Below are positions 1 to 11,891 of a stretch of 64,000 nt of DNA, piece by piece (positions within the stretch are counted from its first letter, which is position 1; every line of letters begins with the position of its first letter). The notes under the pieces were generated by a model, which searched no databases, was not told where the DNA came from, and saw only the letters and a list, made by a program, of their open reading frames with translations. The DNA lies in assembly GCF_027887165.1 (NCBI RefSeq), contig NC_077231.1, positions 193,242,334 to 193,306,333 of the forward strand, in the 5' to 3' direction. A program made the position numbers and the translations under genes. The DNA is from Monodelphis domestica. Taxonomy: Eukaryota > Chordata > Mammalia > Didelphimorphia > Didelphidae.

Positions 1-860
1 CCAGCTGCCCAAGTAGTATATTCTGGCCTTCAGAAGGGTTTTCTAAATGCAGTGATTAAGTGGATTAGGGGGTAAAATTGAAATATCAGGTAGTGACTGC
101 AAGTAGTTTTTTGTTATTTTATTATTATTATTTTGTCATTTCGTTATTTTATTCAGAGAGAAAGAGAGACATAATCAGGAAAGAGGAGGCAAATCATAAT
201 GGGAAGTTACAGTGAAGAGAAGGGAGCTGGAAGGAATAAAGTTGTGTCTTGGAGAGGTGGACCCCTGTGTACTCGCTGAACACTAGCTTTCACAGAAGTT
301 TGCTAAGTGGGGAAAAAATGATGCTTCCCACAGTACAAGGGTGATTTTGAGATAATTTTTCTTCCCATTGCTACACTTAAGAATCCATTTATTTATCATC
401 CCTCTAATCTGAATAGCTAAGTTCCTCTCTGAAGTATTCAGAAAGACTTGTGAAAATTAAAGATTCCCTCTGCCAATAATCACATAGTCTCAAGAAATTT
501 CCACACTGCTCATTTTTATTAGAGCTTGATGAAGTGCCTCCCAAGAGGCAGCCAACAATGTCCAAATTATTGAAGTCATGTGCTCCAGTCCAATATTCTA
601 GTCCTCAATAACAGCAAAATCAGTCAGTACATTGAAAGTTTTGTGTGGATCAATAAAATCAGGTCCAGTGATCTGTTCACTGCTCTACTTAGCTGTCTTA
701 TTTAGAGCACTTTATTTTGGTCCCAATGAGTTAGGAGAAACCCACTGAAGCAGTCCTTCTAGTCTTGGAATAACTCTAATTGCTGGAAAGTGTGTAAAAT
801 AAATTATTTAGGGGATTTGTACCTAGTACAAATACCCTAGTGGTGGGACATGAGTCACTG
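1..860. other. no supported gene; AT-rich
   Basis: Apart from a short TTA-rich run around 118-155, I see nothing that I can assign in this stretch. Confidence 0.4.
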
Positions 861-865
861 AATCA

Positions 866-1281
866 TGTGTAGTGTCTCAGGACCTGATGGCCTGATGCTG
901 GCATCCAATGGTATCCTCTGGCATCATTGTGGAGCATCCTGAGTGTCTATGTGACAGAACCAGTGCAACATCACCACCAAGGGAGGAATTAGAGTATTTA
1001 AAAAGTGGTAGTATTTTAAAAGAGAAGAGCACCCTTTTTGCCTCCTTACCTGTCTTTGGGCTGACATTTCTCTCTGAGCCCTTTATTATCTGATTTGGCC
1101 ATCTTTGGAATGTGGTGGCCTCAGCCATCCAACTAAATGGAGAAATGGAGAATCAGATCTACCATAAAGTTAGAAAGGACAAGATCTCCCCCCCCTCTCT
1201 TATTTATTCCTTTCTCTTTACTAATAAATGCTTATAAATCTGGTAATAAACTTCCAGATTAATTTTTATTTATAACAGGTT
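866..1281 (+). mobile_element. possible solo LTR (fossil), about 0.4 kb
   Basis: The segment has LTR-like layout: a TGT start, a TATA-like tatttaaaaa near 993, an AATAAA polyadenylation hexamer near 1221-1226 in a pyrimidine-rich setting, and an ACA end. No clear target-site duplication is visible, so the boundaries are uncertain and the family is unknown. Two opposing open frames of 61 and 83 codons inside it look like chance. Confidence 0.3.
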
Positions 1282-1319
1282 TTTTTTCCAAAATATTATA
1301 TCTAAATCTTCTAGGCCTC

Positions 1320-3300
1320 TAGTGATAATGGCACCTAGTTGTTTCTTGATAGGCCAGTCAAGAGAGGTCTAGTTCTTTTTCAACATAAGAAATCATATTT
1401 GAAGAATACTATCATGTACTTCCTAAATTTTGCCTTCTTTAGGCTAAATATCCCAAGTCCCTTAAGTCAGTGATTATTCTCTAGACCTTCCATCTTCTTC
1501 TGAATGTGTTGCAGTTGGCCTATCCCAAAATTTGATGTTTATAAATGAACACTGTGACCAACTGTTCCCTGAACAAAGTAGAATACCATTTGGACTATCA
1601 ACTCTCATTGAGATAAAATTCTTCTAAAATCCTTATATCATTTTCATAAGCAATATCTGGTGGCTTCTCCCTCATCCTATATGAATTAATGACAATTTGA
1701 ACAAGATTTTGAATTAGATTTTACATTTATCTCAATTAAATTTCATGTTATTCAATTCATAACTTTTTAATAACCTGACTAAATCCTTTTATATGCTGAC
1801 TGTTATTGTATCAGTTTCAAATTAGACACATGTGCCATCATCTATGGCTTCATCAAAGTCACTGATAAAATTATTGAAGATCACAGATCCAACAGATAGC
1901 TGGGACAATCTTCTAGAGTTTCCCTCCCAGGCAAGTCATCCCTGAACTATTAATGCCTATTCTTTAAATTTAGTTATTAAAACAACTTGGAATATACCAA
2001 AGTTTACTATTATCCAACTCATATCTTTCCATCTTGTTCACAAAGTTAACATAAAAGCATGCCAAATACTTGCTAAAATCTTAGTGAACCCTTTATAGTT
2101 AGTTCATTAACCCTAATATACCAATCTAATTTCTTTTTTTGCTCATTTGTTTTGGTCTGGACCTGCTTTTTTTCTCTGAGTTGATCAACTCTCAGTGAGG
2201 AAAACCCTCTCTACTAATTGAGATCAGAAACTTTCTTTCAATTCATAATCTTTTTTGCTTGAGGACATTGAGACCTTGATTGACATGCTTAGGGTTACCC
2301 TGTTAAAAAAAAAAGGAAAATAATTTGGCATCACCTCTAATTGATGAAACCTTTCCAGAGCTTTGCCATTACTGCTCACAAACCCTCCATTAATGAGGTC
2401 TTCTAGGATTTGCCAGGAATTGAAATCAAATTTATTTCCTTATTTGAGAGACTTGATCTTATTCCCAAAACTCACTCATTCCTTCTAAAAAATTGAGAAA
2501 ATATTTGCCTTTCTCCAATCCTATAATATTTCTCTGCAGCCTTTTGATGATTACCAAGAGCAGCTCAGCAATCATAGCTTGACCTAATACCTCTAGATCT
2601 TGTGAATTTTAAACATAGAGGACAGAAAATATATTCTATGTAACTATTTTTGCCTTTCCTTTTCCTGCTAACTACCTCTGTCCTATACTTCCCAAACCAA
2701 GGAGCATTCTCCTTAGAAGAGGGTGAAGTGATGAAACAAAATGGGAATAAAGTAGTTCATCTCTCTTTTCACCATCTATTAACATCAACCTATTTATCCT
2801 CAAGCCAAAAAAAAACCCTCTATGCCTTCTTTGATCCACTTCATTCCTCAATATGATTTTAATATATGATCATTTTTTATTGCTTTTGCTTTCCCTAGCA
2901 GCACCAGTTCATCTGGAGGTTTAGCAAACTCCTGGAACTCTTTTGACCTGGAATATTATTTCTGGGTTAATGATTCTTTCCATCAATGCTTTCTGGATTC
3001 TACCTCCTAGTATTTGTGGCACCAAATTTGATGGCACCTTATGGATAATTTTTTTCTCCCTCTCTACCTCCCTTTTATGTTTAATGTTGTTTTCATGAAA
3101 TTCTGAAAATCACAAATAGATATCACCTTTCTAGCCATTTTAAGGTGCATTTCACTAATGGCCAATAGCTTTGATCACCATATGTTAAGTTGTGGTTCAA
3201 AAAATCTAAATGTCACTTTAACCAGCTGTTCATCTCATAAATCTTTTCATTACTGTATGACCTGTGGTCAATTGGCAATAGTTTTGTAAACATCAACTGC
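1320..3300 (-). mobile_element. old CR1/L3 LINE fragment, antisense, including RT region
   Basis: Read on the minus strand, the stretch matches the 3' half of CR1/L3-type LINEs as I know it from amniote genomes. Diagnostic plus-strand pieces are 'ggctaaatatcccaagtccc', 'ctctagaccttccatcttct', the antisense of an RT block near 1840-1930 (sense SVGSVIFNNFISDFDEAID, like QGSVLGPVLFNIFINDL) and 'gatttgccaggaattgaaat' at 2408. Many lesions have destroyed the frame, so it is ancient, probably from before the therian radiation. The distal boundary near 3300 is a guess. Confidence 0.6.
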
Positions 3301-3309
3301 ACCCCTAAA

Positions 3310-4570
3310 GTTTTCAGTTCTTTTGTCTGACACTTGAAATCCTTAGGAATACTTACTAAATTCTCTCTGGTGATATCACAGAATTATGAATTGTATTGGA
3401 AGTATTGGAAGTACTATTTACTACAAACCATACTTGATCAAGAATTCTACAGAATTTTCAAAGAAGGACCATCCAACTTCTATATTAATATCTCTAATAA
3501 AGAATGGCATGCTATGTCCTGAGCCAACCCATTCAACTTTTGGCAAGCTCTGATTATTAGAAAGATTGTCATGACATTAGACGGAAAGCTCTTCAGTTTC
3601 TTCCTCTTGTTTCCTTTTTTTTTTTGCCCTTCTGGGTTAGTAGAACACATCTCATTCTTCTTCCAAATTATGGTTCTTTAAACATCCTCTTTCTTTTCTT
3701 CTCCCAACAAATCTCTCTCATTCCTTCAGCTAATCTTAATATCATTCTTGAATCTTCTTTCCTATTCACCAGGCTTTCCTAGATGCACACCACTTTCTTG
3801 AAAAGTTATGTCCACACACCTTTGTAGTACTTCAGACAAAATATACTGGAACTATTAAATGAGGATGAATAGACTAGATGATCTCTAAGTCTTTTTCTAG
3901 AGCTAAATATGTGATCCTTTGACATTTCAGATTACTTAAAACAGCACATGCATATAATCCTAGGATATGTTAGGGAGATTACTAACTAAATGTCCAGATT
4001 TTTCAAGAAAATACTGAGTTTGGAGTGCATTATGATGCACAGGAAATCTGATAGCTAAGAATGAGGAACCAATATTTGTTCAAATCAGAAAGTTTGGGGC
4101 TGGAAACATTATGGTTGTCTTAATTTCTGGGTTCCTATATATATTGCATCATCCTGCTCAGGATGCTAATTTTAAAAGTTATAAAACATTTAGAAAAGAA
4201 GCCTTAGGAAACCCAAAGGAAAAAATCCTTACCAATATTCATGTGGCAGACAGATTTAGGGTCCTGGCTCTATTTTCTAAGCCGTATAGTAGTTGTGAGT
4301 AAATCCTAATGATGATAGATTTGTTGTCTCAATTTGCCTGGGCTATATATCTAGGAGACAAACTGAGAAACTCTAACACTAAAGCAATTACATCCCCTTT
4401 TTTAGGAATTGAGGGAACATATAACTATAAAGAAGAAAGGAAAGCATTTAAGGTTTGAATAATGTGTTAGAGGGGCATCTGTTGCTTTATCAGAAAAATG
4501 GCTAGAGGCCCTAAATGGGACTTTCAGAATGAGATTCACTGTCACTCATGCTTTGCATTTGGCATTCAAT
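3310..4570. other. no supported feature
   Basis: Unique-looking AT-rich DNA. Short open frames at 3334-3522 and 4111-4302 have no recognisable product. Confidence 0.4.
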
Positions 4571-4571
4571 G

Positions 4572-4770
4572 TGCCATAATATTTAGAGAACTGGATTTGG
4601 AGTCAAGAAGACTAAATTAAAATCTTATCCTAAACCCTTTCTAATTTTGTGACCCAGGGCAAGTCCCTGGACCTCTCCCTCAGTTTCTCATCTGTAAAAT
4701 GTGTATAATAGTAGCACCTACTGCATGAGGCTGTTATGTGGATCAAGTTTTATATAAATGCTAGCTATTT
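4572..4770 (+). repeat. MIR/Mar1-type CORE-SINE
   Basis: The sequence runs from a tRNA-like 'ggatttggagtcaagaagac' head through the CORE motif 'tgacccagggcaagtccctg' to a 'cagtttctcatctgtaaaat' tail. Substitutions are many, so it is old. Confidence 0.75.
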
Positions 4771-5399
4771 AAAAATGTGTTATATCATGTTCACATTTTA
4801 CCCGATGTATCTATGGCTATAATTTTCATAGACTACCTCCACTTCATGGCATTAGACTATTTTTACTTCTGATTTGAAAAAGTGGGAGCAAGACAAAGTG
4901 AGAATCCAGAATTATGGAGTCATTTGATTAATATTCTTTAGGCAGGTGAAGGGTGGCCTATATTTTCATGGATTTTCTGGGATTTCAAGATTTTCTTCAT
5001 CTCTTGAGGCAAAGAAATACTACTGCATGGTTGGTTGAGTCATAGGAGTTTGTGAGGACTAAAATTAGTTCCACAAACCACAAATTATAACAAAATAAAG
5101 GCATTCACTGGGAAATAGGCACCAGTCACATATAATGGGGAATAGCAACAGTTTGCTAAGTGATTGGACACAATTAATTGGAGTACTTTATACCTCTGGC
5201 TTTCCCTTCTAGTTTTGCCTTTATTTCCCCATGGTCTGGAGAGAAACTTCATTTCTGACTGCAGTTAAAACTGCTACATCATGTCTTATTTTATGGGATT
5301 TTTTAGTTCCCTTTTAGCTTCACTCTCCTAAGCCTTGTGCTCCTGGGGTACTGGAGGGAAAGGCTCTGAGTATCATTCTCTCCTATCAGTGTTTTCCTT

Positions 5400-5590
5400 T
5401 CTCCTCTTTGCCCTGGTCCTTTCCTGGTCCAGCCACAGTCTCAAAATGTCATCATAATCCCTTGCTTTTGAAAATGTATTTAAACTCCAAATCCCAGTAG
5501 TTTCTGCAGTTCTGGGCAATTTCTTCCCACCCTGCCCCAAAGGACAAATTATATGAACAAGGTCATCAGACCCCCATGAGTAGCAGAAGG
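5400..5590 (+). repeat. copy A of an unidentified duplicated unit
   Basis: The segment resembles 6110-6290 along its length: both contain a 'tcctttcctggtccagcca' or 'tccttttagggtccagcca' block, 'aatcccagtagtt' or 'aatcccagcagtg', 'ggcaatttcttcccaccct', and 'atgaacaaggtcatcagacc'. I do not recognise the family. It may be a local duplication or two members of one repeat. Confidence 0.6.
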
Positions 5591-6109
5591 TACACTTTCT
5601 TCCTCAACCTCCCACACAACTGAGGGAGAGATCAGCACATTAGACAGTTTTTAAGGTGAAAGTCAACAAACAGATTTGAAAGGTGCGGGGGCAGAGAGGG
5701 GATGATTTCTTAGTATCTTGAGATGCTAAGATTTGGAAAAGAAGATTGGACAAATGATGAGAATATTCTGATGGAGCAAGTTCAGGCACAGTGAGTAAGC
5801 ACTTAGTGAAATTGCTTCTATTATCTAGACTAGACATGATCACAAAAGAGATACAAGTATTTAGAGTGACAAAGCTTACCTGTAAGTAACTGTCAAGCTA
5901 AAATAAAAGCCACCATTTATCCTTGAGCAGGACTGAGGCTTCTGTTTAGTGGTGCCCTGGGAAAGTCAAAGTTAGGTCCTGTCCAAGTGTGGGTTTGAAG
6001 CTGGAATACTAAACATGACACCACCAGAAAGTTTAGTAAAAGGTTTTTTTTTTTTTTTCATTCAATTCCATAAGTATTTTTGTTCTATGTTCAAGGCTCT
6101 CAAGTGGTT

Positions 6110-6290
6110 CCTTTCTTCTCTTTTCCTAGGTCCTTTTAGGGTCCAGCCAGATCCTCAAAATAATATAATATTTTCTTGCCTCAGGAAATTGAAGAAAATG
6201 CCAAATCCCAGCAGTGTATGGAGGGATTGGCAATTTCTTCCCACCCTCCACAAGAAGATGAATTACATGAACAAGGTTATCAGACCTTCA
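6110..6290 (+). repeat. copy B of the unidentified duplicated unit
   Basis: Direct-oriented partner of 5400-5590, about 700 bp away. The shared blocks occur in the same order with scattered mismatches and small indels. Open frames of 93 and 61 codons across it are not conserved in copy A, so it is unlikely to code. Confidence 0.6.
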
Positions 6291-6497
6291 TGCTAAGCAG
6301 TGTGAATACAACATACCTGGCCTCATGGAGATTATATTTTGTTGATGGGGGAGTAAGGTGAGGAGGAGATAGTGTGGCTTATAATACACAAATACCAAGT
6401 AAATACAATGCTGTTTCAGATAAGAAAGTGTCTTGGAGAGGACTAATGAGTGCAGGAATCTAGAAATGTCTCATAAAAGAAGTAACACCTGAACAAT

Positions 6498-6790
6498 TTT
6501 TTAAAATTCAATTTTATTTTATTTTCAGGTCTAAATTTTGCCCTCATATATGCCTGTCCCCTGCAAACCCCCATGAGAAAGCAAGAAAATACAAACCCTG
6601 TTCCAAACATGTATAATTAAGCAAATCAATTTCCTGCATTACCCATATCCAAAAAAAATAAATAAATAAAACAAGCAAAAACAATAAACCTCAATTGACA
6701 GTCTGAGTTCAACACCTCTCTCTCTGGATGTAGGTACCATGTTTGATTATGAGTTCTCTGGAATTACAGTTGGTCATTGCTGTTCTCACT
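6498..6790 (-). mobile_element. 3' end of an L1-related (HAL1-like) marsupial LINE, antisense
   Basis: In reverse complement this is a LINE tail: a dyad of 'acatgctacctacatccag' type, then a 'gacatgg..aatgcaggaaattg' type block and an A-rich end. The same tail recurs at 19265-19565 (minus) and in the sense direction at 41100-41632. It is old and 5'-truncated. Confidence 0.5.
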
Positions 6791-6794
6791 GAAT

Positions 6795-8575
6795 CATTTT
6801 TATTATTTATTTTTAATCTAAATTTATTTATTTATTTAGAATATTTTTTCCATGGTTCCATGGTTCATGATTTTTCCTACCTCTCTTCCCTACCTCCTCC
6901 TGGAACTAACAAGCAATTCCACTGGGTTATACATGTATCATTGTTCAAAACCCATTTCTGTATTATTAATATTTGCAATAGAGTGATCTTTTAATACCAA
7001 AACCCCAATCATATCCCCATTGGACCATTTGATCAAGCATATATTTTTCTTCTGCATTTCTACTCCAACAGTTCTTTCTCTGAATGTGGATAGAATTCTT
7101 TCTCCCAAGTCTCTTGGGACTGTCCTGGATCATTGCATTGCTGTTAGTAGAAAAGTCCATTACATTCAATGGTGCCACAAGAAATCTTCCAGTTCATCAT
7201 TCCTTTCAGCACAATTTTATTTCATCATCATCAGATACCACAATTTGATCAGTCATTTCCCAAATTGAAGAACATCCCCTCATTTTCTTTCTTTTTTTTT
7301 TTTTGCTACCACAAAGAGCACAGCCATAAATATTTTTGTACAAGTATTTTTCCTAATTATTTCTTTGGGGTATAAACCCAGCAGTGGTATGCTGAATCAA
7401 AGGAAATGCATTCTTGAAAAGCCTTTTGCACATAATTCCAAATTGCCCTCCAGAATGTTTGGATTAATTCACAACTCCACCAGCAGTGTATTATTGTCCC
7501 TATTTTGCCACATCCCCTCCAACATTTATCATTTACCTTTGCTGCCATATCGGCAAATCTGCTAGGTATGAGGTGGTATCTCAGGGTTTTCATTTGCACT
7601 TCTCTAATCAAGAGGGATTAAGAACACTTTTTCATGTGCTTATTGATAGTTTTGATTTCTTCATGTGAAAACTGCCTATTCATATCCCTTGGCCATTTGT
7701 TTATTGGGAAATGGTTGATTTTTTCATAAATTTGACTTAGTTCCTTATATATTTGGAGAACTAAACTTTTGTCAGAGAGTTTTGTTATAAAAATGTTCTC
7801 CTAGTTTGTTGCTTTCCTTCTAATTTTGGTTACATTGATTTTGTTTGTACAAAACCTTTTTAATTTGAAATCATCAACATTATTCATTTTATATCATGTA
7901 ATGTTCTCTCTCTTGTTTGGTCTTAAATTACTTTTCCCACAGATTTGACAGGTATATTATTCTATGTTCACCTAATTTATTTATGATTTCACTTTTATAT
8001 TTGTCATTTACCCATTTTGAATTCATCTTAGTATGGGGTATAAAATGCTGATCTAACCCTGATTTTTCCCATTCTGTTTTCAAAATTTCCCAGCAGTTTC
8101 TATTAAATAGTGAGTTCTTTCCCAGAAGCTGGGATCTTTAGGTTTATCGAACACTAGCTTGCTGAGGTCATTTACCCCTAGTCTATTCCACTGATCACCC
8201 TTCTGTCTCTTAGCCAGTACCATATTGTTTTGAAGACCATTGTTTTATGGTACAGTTTAAGATCTGGTACTGTTAGGCCACCTTCCTTCACATTTTTTAT
8301 TTCCCTTGATATTCTTGATCTTTTGTTCTTCCAGATGAATTTTGTTATATATTTTTTTCTAAGTCTATAAAAAGTTTTTGGTAATTTGATAGGTATGGTG
8401 CTGAAAATTTGGGTAGTATTATCATTTTTATTGTATTAGTTCATCCTACCTATGAGCAGTAGTGTTTTTTCCCAATTATTTAGATCTAGTTTTAATTGTG
8501 TGAAAAGTGTTTTGTAGTTATGTTTATATAATTCCTGTGTTTGTCTTGGCAGAAGGATTCCTAAGTTTTATATTG
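6795..8575 (-). mobile_element. 5'-truncated old L1, ORF2 C-terminal part plus 3' UTR
   Basis: Reverse complement aligns by eye with the last third of ORF2 and the 3' UTR of the L1 at 11528-17981. A readable piece on the minus strand at 7357-7611 gives IREVQMKTLRYHLIPSRFAD, then CWRGCGKIGTIIHCWWSCEL, the cysteine-rich C-terminal motif of L1 ORF2p. Many frame breaks make it clearly older than the other L1s here. Truncation lies where ORF2 codes for the region just after the RT palm. Confidence 0.8.
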
Positions 8576-8589
8576 ACTAAATCAATTTA

Positions 8590-9640
8590 AAAGAAGCCAG
8601 GGATTTTATAGGGAAGAAGTGAGGAGGTAGAACATTCCAAGTATGGAGGATGATTTATGTAGTCAAGAAGGAAGGACATAGATTTTCATGTACAGGGAAT
8701 AAAAAATGGATGTTTGTCTGTGTTCACAAGTGACTACAATGTGTAAATAATCTAGGTATTTTAATGTGATTTTTTTTTAAAGAAAGAAGGGTAAGAGGTA
8801 AGAGTCAGGCATCTAGAAGTGATTGTGAGGGACTATAAATTCAAAGCAGAGGAATCTGCTTTTATTTTCCTAGGGCCAATAAGAAACCAGTGAAGCTTCT
8901 TAAAGCAACAAGTTTGGATCTATTCTTTAGGAATATCAGTTTGGCAATTGTATGGAAGGTGATTTGGGAGAAGGAGAAGGCTAGATGTAGGGAGTCCAAA
9001 TAGGAAGTTATTGCAGTAGTCCAGGTAAAAAGTGAAGAACAGCTAAACTTGGATTATGGCTATGTGAGCAGAAAAAAGGGTAGCTAACAAGAATTTTTTA
9101 GGTTTCTACTATGTTCTAGGCACTGTGATAAGTACTTTATAAATATTATTTCATCTGATCATCACAAGAACCTTGAGAGACAAATGCTCTTATTATCCCC
9201 ATTTTGTACATAAGGCAGCTGAGGCAGACTTGTCAAGGGTCACACAGTTATGTATATGTTTGAAGCTAGTCTTGAACCTAGGTAATTCCAACTCTAGTCC
9301 CAGCATTCTATCCAAAGTACTATATAGCTGCTTCTAAAGAAGAGAACAGATATAGATGTTGTAGAGTAATAATTAATAGTACTTAGGAACTGATTATATA
9401 AGAGGATGAGGAAGAGAAGAAGAGTAAAGAGTTGAGAATGACTTCTAAGTTGCCAACTTGGAAAACTGGTAGTATCTTCAAGAGAAATGGGAAATTTAGG
9501 AAAGTCATGTATGTGGCAGAGAATATAATGAACTATGTTTGGGTGATGTTGAGTTTGAAATGTCTATGGGGTGTACAGTTAGAGATGTTGGAGACACATT
9601 AGTGGTAATGTGGGATTGGAAATTAGGAGAGAAATCATAG
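8590..9640 (+). repeat. old therian interspersed repeat of uncertain family, split by a SINE
   Basis: Text such as 'ggaagttattgcagtagtcc' (9001-9021), 'gaatgacttctaagttgcca' and 'gagtttgaaatgtctatggg' belongs to a repeat that I know from several mammals but cannot name with confidence. The CORE-SINE at 9092-9335 interrupts it, which dates the host element as older than that SINE. Confidence 0.45.
9092..9335 (-). repeat. Mar1/MIR-type CORE-SINE, nearly full length, antisense
   Basis: Reverse complement of a complete CORE-SINE: tail 'ctactatgttctaggcactg', centre 'ttattatccccattttgtac', CORE 'gtcaagggtcacacagttat' and tRNA-like head near 9300-9335. It lies inside the repeat at 8590-9640. Confidence 0.75.
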
Positions 9641-9830
9641 GATCATAGATTCAGATTTGGAAAGAACCTTAGGAGTCACCTCTTTAAACTGCTTCATTTC
9701 CTAAATGAAATTCTGAGGCCCAGAGATATTAAGTGTCTTTCTGAGAGCTATAGAGTTATTAGGTTCTAGAACTGAGTTTTAAAACAGATCATCAGACTCC
9801 AAATTCAGTGTTCTTTCCACTATACCACAA
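9640..9830 (-). repeat. MIR-like SINE, antisense
   Basis: Shows the antisense order 'gatttggaaagaaccttagg', 'ctgaggcccagagatattaa' and 'tctttccactataccacaag', typical of a MIR-group SINE widespread in marsupials. Confidence 0.65.
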
Positions 9831-9854
9831 GGACTAGATATTTAGACTAAGGAG

Positions 9855-11290
9855 TTATGAGGATGGATACAGTAATTGAACCTATAAGAGCTAATGAGAA
9901 AACTTGGAGAAAACAGAAAGAGGGAAATACACAACTAGTAATTATGTTATTAAATGTGAAAGGAATGAATTCACCCATAAAACAAAAAACAGATAAGAGA
10001 ATGGATCAAAAAACAAAACCCAACAATATATTATTTACAAAAAATAAAAACACTTTTAAATGAGACATACAGAATAAAAATAAAGAAATGGAGCAAAATA
10101 TACTATGCCTAAGTTGATTCAAAGAAAGCTTGGGTAACAATAATGATTTATAACAAAGTTAAATCTAAACTAATATAGAATCAAGAGAGATAAACAGGAA
10201 AACTCTATTAAGTTAAAAGGTCCCAAGACAACAAATCATTACCAATATTAAACTTATATGTGTCAAGTATTATAGCATCCAAATTTTTAATAGAAAAATT
10301 AAAAGTTACAGATGGAAAATATATAGCAATAATAGATGGGAACTTAACTTTTCCCCTCTAAAAATTAGATAAGTCTAAGAAAAGTAAATAAGAATGAAAT
10401 CAAGAATATGAACAGAATCTCAAATAGGTTAAATATTATCAATAGTGAGAATTGAATGGAAATGGAAAATGGTATACCTTCTTTTTAGTGTTACATGACC
10501 TTTACAAAAATTGACCACATGTGAGGGCATCAAGATATTATAGTTAAATATAAAAAGCAGAAATATTAAATGTTTCCTTTTTAGACCATAATACAACAAA
10601 AATTACATACAATAAGGAACCATGGAAACAAAAGGTAAAAACCAAAGACTAAGTGACAATCTCAAAAAATGAAACAGTTAAAGAACAAATGATTGAAACC
10701 ATATACAATTTCATTGAAGAGAATGATAATATGAGACAATATGCCAAATCTTTTGGGATACAGCAAAAGTAGTAATTAGAGGAAAATTTCAATCTCTAAA
10801 TGCTTATATTAATAAAGCAGAGAAAGAAAAGATTAATAAATTAAAAAGGCAATTAAAAAACTAAAAAAGAACAAATTAAACATACTCAACTAAAAGCAAA
10901 TTAGAAATCCCAAAAATTAAAGATGAGTTCAATAAAATTTAAGGTAAGAAAACTATTGAATTAATAAATAAATATGAGTTGGTTTTATGAAAAATCAGCA
11001 AAATTGATAAACCACTCATTAATGTTATTTTTATTTTATTATTTAAAAAACCCTTACCTTCCATCTTGGAATCAATACTGTGTATTGGTTCCAAGGCAGA
11101 AGAATGGTAAGGGCTAGGCAATGGGGGTTAAGTGACTTGCCCAGGGTCACATAGCTGGGAAGTGTCTGAGGCAAGATTTGAACCTTAATCTTATTTTGAA
11201 AAAGAGAAGAAAACCAAATCGCTAGCATTAAGTATAAACAGGGTGACTGTATCAACAATAAAGATAAAATTAAAGCAATTATTAGGAGTT
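9855..11290 (+). mobile_element. old L1 ORF2 5' half, sense, split by a SINE
   Basis: The plus strand shows an eroded L1 endonuclease start, LNVKGMNSPIKQKTDKRMDQ, which matches ITLNVNGMNSPIKRRQIADW of the younger L1 in this window. Eroded equivalents of the ORF2 stretch between endonuclease and RT follow. A WSINE1-like element sits at about 11045-11190, and L1-like text resumes after it (KEKKTKSLALSI). Internal deletions and many stops show an old, dead copy. Confidence 0.65.
11045..11190 (-). repeat. WSINE1/WALLSI-like CORE-SINE, antisense, 5'-truncated
   Basis: Contains the antisense tail 'cttaccttccatcttggaat', 'tactgtgtattggttccaag' and CORE 'tgacttgcccagggtcacat'. A short direct repeat of 'ttattttt(a/g)a' type flanks it. 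It is inserted in the old L1 at 9855-11290. Confidence 0.75.
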
Positions 11291-11515
11291 AAAAATATTT
11301 CCCATTTTTTCTTTTCTATAGAGTTTAATGCTATGGCAGAACTTGATATTGGATAGTATAGCAGAGAGAGAGATGTTAAATATACTTTAAGTGAAGGAAT
11401 GGAGAGAAAAGGGGAAGCTCTTGTCAGATGAATTTTATGTTCTCAATAAAGTGTGAGATGAGATCCCTTGCTAAGGAGGAATAGAGGAAATACTATGGTT
11501 GAATTGAAGGGAAAA
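11290..11515. other. no assigned feature
   Basis: Possibly another old repeat, with 'ctcttgtcagatgaatttta' resembling mammalian dispersed sequence, but I cannot name it. Confidence 0.25.
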
Positions 11516-11527
11516 GAGAAATTTTTT
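11516..11527. repeat. L1 target-site duplication, left copy
   Basis: gagaaatttttt, identical to 17982-17993. The sequence fits the T-rich preference of L1 endonuclease. Confidence 0.85.
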
Positions 11528-11891
11528 TTCTCTTTTTTTTATTTAAACATTATTTTATTTGGTCTTTTCATACATTATTCATTGGAAACAAAGATCATTT
11601 TCTTTTCCTCTCCCCCCCCCACCCGCCTTTCCCTCTCCCATAGCTGACCCATGATTCCACTGGTTATCACATGTGTTCTTGACTCAAACCCATTTCCCTG
11701 TTGTTGGAATTTGCATTATAGTGTTCATTTAGAGTCTCTCCTCAGTCTTATCTCCCCAACCCTGTAGTCAAGCAGTTGTTTTTCATCGGTGTTTTTACTC
11801 CCACAGTTTATCCTCTGCTTGTGGGTAGTATTTTTTTTAGATCCCTGCAGATTGTTCAGGGAAATTGCATTGATACTAATGGAGAAGTCCA

